A stretch of DNA of 64,000 bases from Streptomyces hygroscopicus subsp. hygroscopicus. GTDB lineage: Bacteria; Actinomycetota; Actinomycetes; Streptomycetales; Streptomycetaceae. Made by a program: the position numbers and the translations under genes. Shown piece by piece: positions 25,010 to 34,264 of the stretch. Numbering within the stretch: position 1 is the first letter of the stretch; each line of letters starts with the position of its first letter. The DNA is taken from positions 868,001 to 932,000 of the forward strand of contig NZ_BSSM01000001.1 in assembly GCF_030269125.1 (NCBI RefSeq), written 5' to 3'. Under the pieces are notes generated by a model. It was not told where the DNA came from. It worked only from the letters and a program-made list of their open reading frames with translations, and did no database searches.

Positions 25010-25807
25010 ATGCTGAGGTTCTCCGTTCTCGGCGCGCTGGAGATACGCACCGCCACCGGCGAGGCGGACGTCTGCGGCGATCTGCAGCGCACGCTGGTGC
25101 AGACCCTGCTGGTCAGCGAGGGCCGGCCGGTGTCCGGGGAGAGCCTGGCCGAGGAGATGTGGGGCGATTCCTTACCGGACCGCCGGGCCAACGCGCTGCA
25201 GGCGCACATCAGCCGGCTGCGCCGCAGACTGCGGTCGTTGGAGCCGGACCGGCCGGCCTCCCGGGTGACGATCCACCCGGCCGGTTACCGGCTCGGCGTC
25301 GGCGAGGGCGAGCTGGACGCGGCCGAGTTCGTACGGGCCGTACGGCAGGCGGAGTCGGCCGGGCCGAAGGACGCCGAGCACACCGCTCGGACGCTCGGCC
25401 AGGCGCTCGCGCTGTGGCGCGGGCCGGTGTTCGGCGGGTTCCCCGGCGGGACCCTGTGCCAGCTGGCCGGGGCGCGCTACGAGGAGTACCGGATGCGGGC
25501 GATGGAGCTGCGCTTCGACGCCGGGCTGGGGCTCGGGCGGCACGCGTCCCTGCTCGCGGAGCTGGCCGAGGCCCATACCAACCACCCGCTGCGGGAACGC
25601 TTCTGCGAGCAGCTGATGATCGCCCTGTACTGCTCGGGCCGGCAGGCCGACGCACTCGACGTCTTCCGCCGGATGCGCCGCAGGCTCGACGAGGAGCTGG
25701 GGATACAGCCGTCGCCCGCGCTGCGGAAGGTGGAGCTGGCGATCCTGTCGCACGATCCGGCGCTCACGGGCGATCCGCGCATTCCGTCGGCCCTGCAACC
25801 CGTGTGA
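25010..25807 (+). CDS. SARP-family transcriptional activator with a TTA codon
   Basis: 265 aa. The start is ATG 25010 with GAGGGGA 7 nt upstream; a longer frame to 24827 has no support. The N-terminal winged-helix domain (MLRFSVLGALEIR to about residue 95) and the bacterial transcriptional activator domain (to about 250) define the SARP family. VlmI of the valanimycin cluster is also a SARP. Codon 55 (25172-25174) is TTA, which in Streptomyces needs the bldA tRNA, so translation is probably tied to development. Phased heptamer operators at 6864-6931, 23190-23218 and 24551-24579 are its likely targets. The gene marks the right end of the cluster. Confidence 0.92.
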   Translation: MLRFSVLGALEIRTATGEADVCGDLQRTLVQTLLVSEGRPVSGESLAEEMWGDSLPDRRANALQAHISRLRRRLRSLEPDRPASRVTIHPAGYRLGVGEGELDAAEFVRAVRQAESAGPKDAEHTARTLGQALALWRGPVFGGFPGGTLCQLAGARYEEYRMRAMELRFDAGLGLGRHASLLAELAEAHTNHPLRERFCEQLMIALYCSGRQADALDVFRRMRRRLDEELGIQPSPALRKVELAILSHDPALTGDPRIPSALQPV

Positions 25808-25951
25808 CCACCGGAAGGGGCCGGTGGCCGTAAGCGGCCCGTCAGCGCCCGGTCAGACCGCGTTGTCACGATCGGGTCCGGGGCGCCGTCACGGCGGCCC
25901 CCGGCGGGCGGCGTCCGATGTCACGTCACCTCACCGCAGAGGCAGGCAGAG

Positions 25952-27496
25952 ATGAAGTCCCACATCGCGGAACTGGCCGGCATACGCGAACGCGTGCTGG
26001 CCGGCCCGAGCGAGAAGGCGACCGCGGCGCAGCACGCCAAGGGCAAGCTGACGGCACGGGAGCGGATCGAGCTGCTCCTGGACCCGGGTTCCTTCCAGGA
26101 GGTCGAGCAGCTGCGCCGGCACCGGGCGACCGGTTTCGGCCTGGAGGCGAAGAAGCCGTACACCGACGGCGTGATCACCGGCTGGGGCACGGTGGAGGGC
26201 CGAACGGTCTTCGTCTACGCGCACGACTTCCGGATCTTCGGCGGCGCCCTGGGCGAGGCCCACGCCACCAAGATCCACAAGATCATGGACATGGCCATCG
26301 CGGCCGGCGCGCCGCTCGTGTCGCTGAACGACGGCGCGGGCGCCCGCATCCAGGAGGGCGTGACCGCGCTCGCGGGCTACGGCGGCATCTTCCGCCGGAA
26401 CACGGCCGCGTCCGGGGTGATCCCGCAGATCTCCGTGATGCTGGGCCCGTGCGCGGGCGGGGCGGCGTACTCGCCCGCGCTGACCGACTTCGTCTTCATG
26501 GTCCGCGAGACCTCCCAGATGTTCATCACCGGCCCGGACGTGGTCAAGGCGGTGACGGGCGAGGAGATCACCCAGAACGGCCTGGGCGGCGCGGACGTGC
26601 ACGCCGAGACGAGCGGCGTCTGCCACTTCGCCTACGACGACGAGGAGACGTGCCTGGAGGAGGTCCGCTACCTCCTGTCCATGCTCCCGGGCAACAACCG
26701 CGAGAACCCCCCGCGGGTGGAGTGCGCCGACCCGGCCGACCGGCGCTGCGAGGCGCTGGCCGACCTGGTGCCGGAGGACGGCAACCGGCCGTACGACATG
26801 ACGAAGGTGATCGAGGAGATCCTCGACGACGGCGAGTGCCTGGAGGTGCACCAGCGCTGGGCGCGCAACATCATCTGCGCGCTGGGACGGCTGGACGGCC
26901 AGGTGGTCGGCGTCATCGCCAACCAACCGCAGGTCCTCGCGGGCGTCCTGGACATCGAGGCGAGCGAGAAGGCCGCGCGCTTCGTGCAGATGTGCGACGC
27001 GTTCAGCATCCCGCTGGTCACCCTGCTGGACGTGCCGGGCTTCCTGCCGGGCGTCGGCCAGGAGCACGGCGGCATCATCCGCCGCGGCGCGAAGCTGCTG
27101 TACGCCTACTGCAACGCCACCGTGCCGCGCATCTCCCTGATCCTGCGCAAGGCGTACGGCGGCGCGTACATCGTCATGGACTCCCAGTCGATCGGCGCCG
27201 ACCTGACGTACGCCTGGCCGACGAACGAGATCGCGGTGATGGGCGCGGAGGGCGCCGCGAACGTCATCTTCCGCCGTCAGATCGCCGAGGCGGAGGACCC
27301 CGAGGCCCGCCGCGCCGAGCTGGTCAAGGAGTACAAGTCCGAGCTGATGCACCCGTACTACGCCGCCGAACGCGGCCTGGTCGACGACGTCATCGACCCC
27401 GCCGAGACCCGCGAGGTCCTGGTGAGGTCGCTGGCGATGCTCCGCACGAAACACGCGGAGAGCCCCGCCCGCAAACACGGAAACCCCCCTCAGTGA
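25952..27496 (+). CDS. pccB: Acyl-CoA carboxylase beta (carboxyltransferase) subunit
   Basis: 514 aa carboxyltransferase with the crotonase-like N- and C-halves: acyl-CoA site GAGARIQEG and AGGAAYSPAL, and the C-terminal VPGFLPGVGQEHGG and AYGGAYIVM segments. Actinobacterial family that makes malonyl- or methylmalonyl-CoA with a biotinylated alpha subunit encoded elsewhere. It starts 144 bp after the SARP gene and is followed by the epsilon subunit gene. It could feed malonyl-CoA to the cluster, but such genes are also general metabolic genes in Streptomyces, and the mutase operon at 52658-57646 fits a propionyl-CoA role. Substrate is not settled from sequence. Confidence 0.92.
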   Translation: MKSHIAELAGIRERVLAGPSEKATAAQHAKGKLTARERIELLLDPGSFQEVEQLRRHRATGFGLEAKKPYTDGVITGWGTVEGRTVFVYAHDFRIFGGALGEAHATKIHKIMDMAIAAGAPLVSLNDGAGARIQEGVTALAGYGGIFRRNTAASGVIPQISVMLGPCAGGAAYSPALTDFVFMVRETSQMFITGPDVVKAVTGEEITQNGLGGADVHAETSGVCHFAYDDEETCLEEVRYLLSMLPGNNRENPPRVECADPADRRCEALADLVPEDGNRPYDMTKVIEEILDDGECLEVHQRWARNIICALGRLDGQVVGVIANQPQVLAGVLDIEASEKAARFVQMCDAFSIPLVTLLDVPGFLPGVGQEHGGIIRRGAKLLYAYCNATVPRISLILRKAYGGAYIVMDSQSIGADLTYAWPTNEIAVMGAEGAANVIFRRQIAEAEDPEARRAELVKEYKSELMHPYYAAERGLVDDVIDPAETREVLVRSLAMLRTKHAESPARKHGNPPQ

Positions 27497-27507
27497 CGGA
27501 GGCCCCC

Positions 27508-27726
27508 ATGTCCGTGCCCCTCCCCTCTCCTTCCCTCCCCGTCCCCCCCGTCCCCCCCATCCGCGTCGAGAAGGGCGAAGCCACCGACGAGGAACTGGCC
27601 GCCCTGACCGTCCTCCTGCTCAGCCGCACCGCCCTGCCGGGCCCCGGCGCGGACACGTCGTCCCCCGGCACGACGTCCTGGCGCCCGCATTCCTTCCACG
27701 CGCCGCACAGCTGGCAGCGGGCGTAG
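27508..27726 (+). CDS. pccE: Acyl-CoA carboxylase epsilon subunit
   Basis: 72 aa. A proline-rich N-terminus is followed by the conserved core IRVEKGEATDEELAAL and a Trp-rich C-terminal segment (TTSWRPHSFHAPHSWQ). Epsilon subunits are small actinobacterial proteins that stimulate the carboxyltransferase. The start is ATG 27508 with GGAGG 5 nt upstream, 11 bp after the beta subunit stop. Confidence 0.88.
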   Translation: MSVPLPSPSLPVPPVPPIRVEKGEATDEELAALTVLLLSRTALPGPGADTSSPGTTSWRPHSFHAPHSWQRA

Positions 27727-27770
27727 GGGTCCGGCGAACGGCCGGGGGCGCCCGGAGGACGGCGCCCGCC

Positions 27771-27802
27771 GTACGGCCGGACGCCGCGGTACGGCCGGAC
27801 GC
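27771..27802. repeat. Short direct repeat GTACGGCCGGACGC, two copies
   Basis: Exact 14-bp copies at 27771-27784 and 27789-27802, inside the 188-bp gap between the carboxylase epsilon gene and the next minus-strand gene. No function is apparent. Confidence 0.6.
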
Positions 27803-27914
27803 GCGTCCCGGCGGCGCCCTGCGGGCCGCCGAGGTGTCCCAGGGGAGCCGCGCCGGTACCGGGCGGCCTGCCCGGTCCGTCCCCCTGGGCTCCCCCTTCC
27901 GCCGCGCCCCCGGG

Positions 27915-28412
<498 letters not shown>

Positions 28413-28431
28413 TCACCCGGGCGGTGGCGCG

Positions 28432-28830
28432 TCACGGCAGCACGGCGAACCCGTCCAGCTCCACCAGCGCCTCCTCGTCCCACAGCCGTACGACCTCCAC
28501 GACGGCCATCGCCGGATAGTCCCGGCCCGCCGCGGCCCGCCACAGGCGCCCCAGCTCCCGCGCCTGGGCGCGGTACGCGGCGACGTCCGTGGCGTACACC
28601 GTGACCCTGGCCAGGTCCGCGGGCGTGCCGCCGGCCGCGCGCAGGGCGGTGAGCAGGTTGTCCAGCGCCCGTTCGAACTGCTCGGCCAGCGTGTCGCCGG
28701 TGATCTTCCCGTCGGTGCCGAGCGCGGTCTGCCCCGCGAGGAACACCACCCGCGACCCGGTCGCGACGACGGCGTGCGAGAACCCGGTGGGCGGGGACAG
28801 CTCGGACGGGTTGACGCGTTCGCTCGTCAC
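28432..28830 (-). CDS. RidA/YjgF-family protein
   Basis: 132 aa, RidA fold. It starts at GTG 28830 in a GTGA overlap with the acyl-CoA dehydrogenase gene, so the two are coupled. The family includes enamine/imine deaminases and chorismatase-like proteins. In an aminobenzoyl-CoA pathway, an enamine or imine arises when the amino group is removed, so a deaminase role is plausible. Substrate is inference from the neighbours. Confidence 0.85.
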   Translation of the reverse strand: MTSERVNPSELSPPTGFSHAVVATGSRVVFLAGQTALGTDGKITGDTLAEQFERALDNLLTALRAAGGTPADLARVTVYATDVAAYRAQARELGRLWRAAAGRDYPAMAVVEVVRLWDEEALVELDGFAVLP

Positions 28831-29960
28831 CGGGCCTCCTCCTCGTTCGCTGCGTACAACTCCTTGGCGATGACGCTTCGTTGGACCTCGCTCGCCCCTT
28901 CGTAGATGCGCGGCGCGCGCACCTCGCGGTAGAGATGTTCGAGCAGATGGCCGCTCTGCAACGCCCGCGCACCGTGCAACTGGACGGCCGTGTCGACGAC
29001 GTACTGCGCGGTCTCCGTCGCGAGCAACTTGGCCATCGCCGAGCGCCGGGGCACATCGGGCGCGCCCTCGTCGTACGCGGTCGCCGCCGCGTACACCATC
29101 AGCCGGGCCGCCTCGGTGCGCAGCGCCATCTCCGCGACCTGGTGGGAGACGGCCTGGAGGTCCATCAGCCTCCCCTGGAACGCCTCCCGTCGGCGCGTGT
29201 GCGCCACGGTCGCGTCCAGCGCCGCCTGCGCCATGCCCACCGCGAACGCCCCGACGCTCGGCCGGAACAGGTTGAGCGTCCCCATGGCGACGGCGAACCC
29301 GCGGTCGACCTCGCCGAGCACATCGTCCGACGTGACGGGCACGGCATCGAAGTCGAGCGCTCCGATGGGGTGCGGGGAGATCATCTCCAGTGCGCGGCCC
29401 GTGAGTCCGGGCCGGCCGGCGGGGACGAGGAACGCGGTCACCCCCCGGGCACCGGCGGCGGGCGTGGTGCGCGCGAAGACGGTGTAGAAGTCGGCCTCGG
29501 GCGCGTTGGAGATCCAGCACTTCTCCCCCGAAAGCCGCCACTCCCCCTCCCCCCGGGCCTCCGCCGCGAGCGCCAGCGCGGCCGCGTCCGAGCCGGCCCC
29601 CGGCTCGCTCAGCGCGAAGGCCGCGACCGCGCCGCCCTCCGCGACCCGCGGCAGCCAGCACTCCCGTTGCGCCGCACTGCCGTGCGCATGCACCGGATGA
29701 GCGCCGAGCCCTTGCAGGGCGAGCGCCGTCTCCGCCTCCGTACAGCCCTGCGCCAGCGACTCCCGCATCAGGCACAGATCGAGCGCGCCGGATGTGAACA
29801 ACCGCTCCAGCAGGCCGAGTCGGCCCAGCTCGGCGAGCAGCGGCCGGTTGACGCGTCCCGGGGTCCCCTTGTCGGCGAGCGGGCGCAGCCGTTCGGCGGC
29901 GAGGGCGCGCAGTTCCGCGCACCGGGCCAGCCGCTCCGGTTCGAGTGAGAATGCGGGCAC
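28827..29960 (-). CDS. Acyl-CoA dehydrogenase
   Basis: 377 aa, full acyl-CoA dehydrogenase fold with the FAD/substrate segments FALSEPGAGSDAAAL and WISNAPEADFY, and the C-terminal HLYREVRAPRIYEGASEVQ motif. A Glu in IYEGASE is the usual catalytic-base region. It heads a minus-strand unit with the RidA gene. It is divergent from the CoA ligase gene and shares a promoter/operator with the hydratase operon, so it belongs to the aromatic-acid catabolic island, where it may oxidise a ring-cleaved acyl-CoA. Confidence 0.88.
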   Translation of the reverse strand: MPAFSLEPERLARCAELRALAAERLRPLADKGTPGRVNRPLLAELGRLGLLERLFTSGALDLCLMRESLAQGCTEAETALALQGLGAHPVHAHGSAAQRECWLPRVAEGGAVAAFALSEPGAGSDAAALALAAEARGEGEWRLSGEKCWISNAPEADFYTVFARTTPAAGARGVTAFLVPAGRPGLTGRALEMISPHPIGALDFDAVPVTSDDVLGEVDRGFAVAMGTLNLFRPSVGAFAVGMAQAALDATVAHTRRREAFQGRLMDLQAVSHQVAEMALRTEAARLMVYAAATAYDEGAPDVPRRSAMAKLLATETAQYVVDTAVQLHGARALQSGHLLEHLYREVRAPRIYEGASEVQRSVIAKELYAANEEEAR

Positions 29961-30010
29961 TGCCGGTCCTCCCTCCGGGACGGACCACGGCGACCGTCCA
30001 CCCGCACGAC

Positions 30011-30038
30011 GTTATCGCGCACAGTTGACTGCCGTCAC
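30011..30038 (-). promoter_or_regulatory. Operator/promoter shared with the hydratase operon (PaaX candidate site)
   Basis: GTTATC (30011-30016) and TGACTGCCGTCAC (30026-30038), 15 bp apart start to start. The same two blocks with the same spacing lie at 37445-37472. Read on the minus strand, GATAAC looks like a -10 for the acyl-CoA dehydrogenase gene and the TGAC...GTCA palindrome covers the -35. A PaaX-family regulator gene is 1.7 kb away, so it is the obvious candidate. The divergent ligase promoter (TTGACT, 30025-30030) overlaps the palindrome. Confidence 0.6.
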
Positions 30039-30115
30039 CAACACGATACGCTCCAACGGCGAGCCCACCAGGAATGCCCGTCCGGACGTCCGTCACGGCA
30101 AGGGGGCGAACCGCC

Positions 30116-31708
30116 ATGCATCTCTCGGCCCACGTGGACACCTTCGCGCGCGATCATCTCCCGCCGCCGCAGGAGTGGCCGGAGCTGCGCTTCGACCTGC
30201 CGGAACTGCGTTACCCCGCCCGGCTGAACTGCGCGGTGGAACTGCTGGGGCACGCCGACGGGGCCCGCCCGGCCTTCCGCACCCCGGACGGGCCCGCGTG
30301 GTCGTACGACGAACTGCGCGCACGGGTCGACCGGATCGCGCACCTGCTCACCGGCGAACTGGGCGTCGTGCCCGGCAACCGGGTGCTGCTGCGCGGCCCC
30401 ACCACCCCCTGGCTCGCGGCCTGCTGGCTGGCGGTGCTGAAGGCGGGCGCGGTCGCGGTCACCGTGCTGGCCCAGCAGCGGCCGCACGAACTGGCGACCA
30501 TCTGCGAGATCGCCCGGGTGGACCACGCGCTGTGCGACGTCCGCGCGGTGGACGACCTGGCGAAGGCGGAGATCCCCGGGCTGCGCATCACGACGTACGG
30601 CGGCGACGCCTCCGACGACCTCCTCAACCGCCCCACGCCGATGAGCCCCTACCCCGCGGTCGACACCGCCTCCGACGACGTCGCCCTGATCGCCTTCACC
30701 TCGGGCACCACCGGCCGTCCGAAGGGGTGCATGCACTTCCACCGGGACGTGCTGGCCATCGCCGACACCTTCTCCCGGCACATCCTGCGCCCCCGCGCCG
30801 ACGACGTCTTCGCCGGCAGTCCCCCGCTGGGCTTCACCTTCGGCCTCGGCGGCCTGGTGATCTTCCCGCTGCGGGCCGGCGCGAGCGCGCTGCTCCTCGA
30901 ACAGTCGGGGCCCCGCAAGCTGCTCCCCGCGATCGCCGAACACCGCGTCTCGGTCCTGTTCACCGCCCCGACCGCCTACCGCGCCATGCTGGACGAGCTG
31001 GACGGCCACGACATCTCGTCGCTGCGGCGCTGTGTGTCGGCCGGGGAGAACCTGCCCGCGGCGACCTGGCGGGCGTGGCACGAGCGCACCGGGGTGCGGA
31101 TCATCAACGGCATCGGCGCGACCGAGCTGCTGCACATCTTCGTCTCCGCGGCGGACGAGGGAACGAGGCCGGGCACCACGGGGGTCCCGGTGCCGGGCTG
31201 GCAGGCGCGGGTGCAGGACCCGGACGGCACGCCGCTGCCCGACGGCGAACCGGGGCTGCTGGCCGTGCGGGGCCCGGTCGGCTGCCGCTATCTGGCCGAC
31301 CCGCGCCAGCGCCAGTACGTGCGCGGCGGCTGGAACGTCACCGGGGACACGTACGTCCGGGAGCCCGACGGGTACTTCCGCTATGTGGCGCGCGCCGACG
31401 ACATGATCATCTCCGCCGGGTACAACATCGCGGGGCCCGAGGTGGAGGACGCGCTGCTGCGCCACCCGGACGTGGTGGAGACGGCGGTGGTGGGCCGCCC
31501 CGACGAGGCACGCGGCCAGGTGGTGGTCGCCTACACGGTGCTGCGCGACGGTGCCGACCGCGACGCGGAGGCCCTGCGCGCGTTCCTGAGGTCCGAGCTG
31601 GCGCCGTACAAATGCCCGCGCGAGTTCGTCTTCCTCTCCGCCCTTCCCCGCACCGCCACCGGCAAGTTGCAGCGGTTCCGTCTACGCACCCCTGGTGACC
31701 AGCAGTGA
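30116..31708 (+). CDS. Aromatic acid-CoA ligase, 2-aminobenzoate/benzoate type
   Basis: 530 aa ANL-family ligase with FTSGTTGRPKG, GATELLHIF and the C-terminal ADDMIISAGYNIAGPEVE and ATGKLQRF motifs, typical of benzoate/aminobenzoate-CoA ligases. The start is ATG 30116 with AAGGGGG upstream; the frame could reach 30074 but lacks support. It is adjacent to the PaaX-type regulator gene and near a two-domain aminobenzoyl-CoA monooxygenase/reductase. It would make 2-aminobenzoyl-CoA (or a related aryl-CoA) as the first step. Confidence 0.85.
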   Translation: MHLSAHVDTFARDHLPPPQEWPELRFDLPELRYPARLNCAVELLGHADGARPAFRTPDGPAWSYDELRARVDRIAHLLTGELGVVPGNRVLLRGPTTPWLAACWLAVLKAGAVAVTVLAQQRPHELATICEIARVDHALCDVRAVDDLAKAEIPGLRITTYGGDASDDLLNRPTPMSPYPAVDTASDDVALIAFTSGTTGRPKGCMHFHRDVLAIADTFSRHILRPRADDVFAGSPPLGFTFGLGGLVIFPLRAGASALLLEQSGPRKLLPAIAEHRVSVLFTAPTAYRAMLDELDGHDISSLRRCVSAGENLPAATWRAWHERTGVRIINGIGATELLHIFVSAADEGTRPGTTGVPVPGWQARVQDPDGTPLPDGEPGLLAVRGPVGCRYLADPRQRQYVRGGWNVTGDTYVREPDGYFRYVARADDMIISAGYNIAGPEVEDALLRHPDVVETAVVGRPDEARGQVVVAYTVLRDGADRDAEALRAFLRSELAPYKCPREFVFLSALPRTATGKLQRFRLRTPGDQQ

Positions 31709-31723
31709 TGCCGACGACCTAAG

Positions 31724-32542
31724 ATGATCATCGTGTCCGAGCAGCACGCCCCCAGGTCCCTCATCGTCACGCTCTACGGCGCGTACGGCCGCTCCCTGCC
31801 CGGCCCGATGCCCGTCGCCGAACTGATCCGGCTCCTGGCCGCGGTCGGCGTGGACGCACCCTCCGTCCGTTCCTCGGTGTCCCGCCTCAAGCGCCGCGGC
31901 CTGCTCCTGCCCGCCCGCACGGATACCGGCGCCGCGGGCTACGAACTCTCCCCCGAGGCACTCCAGTTGATGAAGGACGGCGACCGCCGCATCTATGCCG
32001 CGGCGCCTCCCGAGGACGCGGGCTGGGTGCTCGCGGTCTTCTCGGTGCCGGAGACGGAACGCCAGAAGCGCCACGTCCTGCGCTCCCGCCTGTCCGCCCT
32101 GGGCTTCGGCACGGCGGCCCCCGGCGTCTGGATCGCCCCCTCGCGCCTCTACGAGGAGGCCGAACACACGCTGCGCCGCCTGCGGTTGGACCCCTACGTC
32201 GACTTCTTCCGCGGCGACCACCTGGGGTTCGCCGCCACCCCGGAGGCGGTCGCCCGCTGGTGGGACCTCTCCTCGATCGCCGAGGAACACGTCCGTTTCC
32301 TGGACACCCACGCCCCCCTGCTCGACGCCTGGGAACGCCGCGCGGACACCCCGCCCGAGGACGCGTACCACGACTACCTCCTCACCCTCGACTCCTGGCG
32401 CCACCTCCCCTACACCGACCCCGGCCTCCCCACCGGGCTCCTCCCCCCGGACTGGCCTGGCCTGCGCTCGTCGGAGGTTTTCCGGGCACTGCACGAACGC
32501 CTGCGTGACGCGGGCGCGCGGTTCGCGCTTCCGGCCCCCTGA
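31724..32542 (+). CDS. PaaX-family transcriptional repressor
   Basis: 272 aa. The N-terminal winged helix (LIVTLYGAYGR to about 80) is followed by the PaaX central and C-terminal domains, with VFSVPETERQKRHVLR and the WIAPSRL segment. PaaX represses phenylacetate and related CoA-thioester pathways and is released by an aryl-CoA. It begins 15 bp after the ligase stop, so it is in the ligase transcript. GTG 31733 is an alternative start. Likely target: the twin sites at 30011-30038 and 37445-37472. Confidence 0.88.
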   Translation: MIIVSEQHAPRSLIVTLYGAYGRSLPGPMPVAELIRLLAAVGVDAPSVRSSVSRLKRRGLLLPARTDTGAAGYELSPEALQLMKDGDRRIYAAAPPEDAGWVLAVFSVPETERQKRHVLRSRLSALGFGTAAPGVWIAPSRLYEEAEHTLRRLRLDPYVDFFRGDHLGFAATPEAVARWWDLSSIAEEHVRFLDTHAPLLDAWERRADTPPEDAYHDYLLTLDSWRHLPYTDPGLPTGLLPPDWPGLRSSEVFRALHERLRDAGARFALPAP

Positions 32543-32560
32543 AGGGCCTCGGACGCCGCG

Positions 32561-32974
32561 TCAGATCCGCCCGCCCGTCAGCCGGGTGATCGGACCGTGC
32601 GTGCGGCGTTCCGCGCGGCGGCCCGCCAGGTACGAGGCGGCGCCCAGCGCCGACAGGCCCGCGCCCACGCCGGCGGCGAGGACCCGCCGGTGGGCGATCG
32701 CCTTCCATGCCGTCCCGGCGGCGACCACCGCCCGGCCCGACGCCCCGATGACGACCTGGCGCCCGGCCCGCACCCGCTCGGCCGCACCGCGCACGGCCTC
32801 GGTACCCGCATCCGCCGCACGCCGCGCGGCACCCACGGCCGCCGACCCGACGTCACCGGACCTCTCGGCCGCTTCGTCCGCCGCCCGCGACGCGGGCGCG
32901 GTCACCTTCGCCGTGACCTGCCGCGCCTTGGCGGACGGGGAATCCTGAGGGGTGTCACTGTTCGCTCGACTCAT
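32561..32974 (-). CDS. Hypothetical Ala/Arg-rich protein with C-terminal membrane segment
   Basis: 137 aa. It has an Ala/Glu/Arg-rich helical N-terminal half (about 10-75), then one hydrophobic segment (about 95-120, ending AGVGAGLSALGAASYLAG). The start is ATG 32974 with GGAG just 3 nt upstream, so the site is tight. It is convergent with the PaaX gene. Function is unknown; it may be a membrane-anchored stress-related protein. Confidence 0.6.
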   Translation of the reverse strand: MSRANSDTPQDSPSAKARQVTAKVTAPASRAADEAAERSGDVGSAAVGAARRAADAGTEAVRGAAERVRAGRQVVIGASGRAVVAAGTAWKAIAHRRVLAAGVGAGLSALGAASYLAGRRAERRTHGPITRLTGGRI

Positions 32975-33565
32975 GAACTCCGCGTTGCCGCTCGCGCCCG
33001 CGGCAAACACACTTCGTGCGCGTACCGTCCGTCCGGCCCCTGGGGGCGGGAGGCCGTGTCGTACGCACACGAAGTGATTTGAACGAACTGGTCCAGGGCA
33101 TCGGGGCGATGGCCGAGGGAGGCGAACGGTCCGAGGGCCTCGCGGGGGACGACCGGCGCGAACTCCCGCGCGCCGGCGCTGCTTCGCCGGCAGGCCCGCC
33201 CGCGAGGAGGACGTGCCGCGGAGCAAGGGCACGACCTGCCGGGATCATCCCGCCCCGCGCCTTCCCGGAGGCTCCTGCCGGCCGGGGCCGGGTGATGCGG
33301 CCGCGGGTCACCGTGGTTGCGTCACCCGAGGGCTAAGCCGCCTTGGGCTCCTCGGCTTCCTTCAGGGGCACGGTGTCGTCTTCCCCGAGTCCAGGGGCCT
33401 TGAAGGGGTTGGTCGACGGAGGCGGCGGTGCGGTGGTGGGGCGGTGGGGCCGCCCCTCCGGGGCGGAGAACAGGGATGTCGCGTCGATGGGAGGCTCTCT
33501 TTCGTGACAGGTCCGCGAAGGGGCCTGGGGTGCTGCCTGGGGTGCCGTGGCCGGCCGCAGCGGTC
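32975..33565. other. Intergenic stretch without a supported gene
   Basis: 590 bp. Open frames on both strands look like composition artefacts, with no ribosome-binding site and no recognisable domain. It contains the imperfect inverted repeat at 33010-33076, and its other content is GC-rich unremarkable sequence. Confidence 0.5.
33010..33076. repeat. Imperfect 17-bp inverted repeat
   Basis: CACTTCGTGCGCGTACC (33010-33026) is the near-complement of CGTACGCACACGAAGTG (33060-33076), with 15 of 17 matching and a 33-nt spacer. It is in the upstream region of the minus-strand membrane protein gene. It may be a regulator site or transcript structure. Confidence 0.6.
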
Positions 33566-33787
33566 CTACAGCTTGGTCATCTTGGTGTACGGGCTCAAGA
33601 TCCGCTTCTGCGCCGAGCCGAAGTCCACGAGCGCCGCGACGCCCTCCTCCACGCCGATCACCCGGCCGAGGCCGTACATGTCGTGCGTGACCTGGTCGCC
33701 CGGGGCGAAGTGCTTGGGGACCGGTGCGACCGGGGCCTTGAAGGGGCTGGTGGGCAGATGGCGCTTCGGCGCGGGAGGCTTTGTCAT
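33566..33787 (-). CDS. Small Tudor-like protein (UvrD/PcrA C-terminal domain-like)
   Basis: 73 aa. The core GDQVTHDMYGLGRVIGVEEG...VDFGS resembles the Tudor-like C-terminal domain of UvrD/PcrA helicases, which binds RNA polymerase. It is conserved in shape with free-standing Streptomyces proteins. A role in binding RNA polymerase is possible but not shown. The stop is at 33566 and the start at 33787. Confidence 0.7.
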   Translation of the reverse strand: MTKPPAPKRHLPTSPFKAPVAPVPKHFAPGDQVTHDMYGLGRVIGVEEGVAALVDFGSAQKRILSPYTKMTKL

Positions 33788-34264
33788 AGCTCAGTATGCG
33801 CCTTCTTGCGCCCCGTCCGCTGTGGCCGTCGGCACAGATCAGGACGGGTGCGACCGCTTCCTACCGCTGACCTGGGCTTTCACGGGTCGCCGAGGCGAAA
33901 TTGAACCGCAGGTCCGAACACCGCCGCCCCGGACACGACGAGGCCTGCCGGCTGCGACGACTCGGGCTGTCGGCCATAGGGGCGTGCGTGAGGGCGAGGC
34001 GGGGCGCGGTGCTGCGCGGTCTGCGGTTCGGCGTACGGATCGGGTCGGGCACGGCGGTTCTCTGGCGGTAGCCGGTGGTGGCCGGCGCGACAGCGCCGCA
34101 CAGCGGCGACACCGCGGGACGGACCCGCCGCCACCCTTGGCTGTGCTCCCCCGGCACCTTCCGCGCCCTGGTCGACCTGTGCTGCTCGCCCGTCGGTCGG
34201 CGGAGCAGAGGACGGCGACTGCTGCGCACGCTCCGGTAGCCGGGCGCGTCTGCCCCGCCCTCCC
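33788..34264. other. Intergenic stretch without a supported gene
   Basis: 477 bp between the Tudor-like gene and the monooxygenase gene. Frames on each strand are open but lack domain content and start signals. The part at 33840-33930 is less GC-rich and may be an old insertion remnant, but no inverted ends or transposase motifs can be named. Confidence 0.45.
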
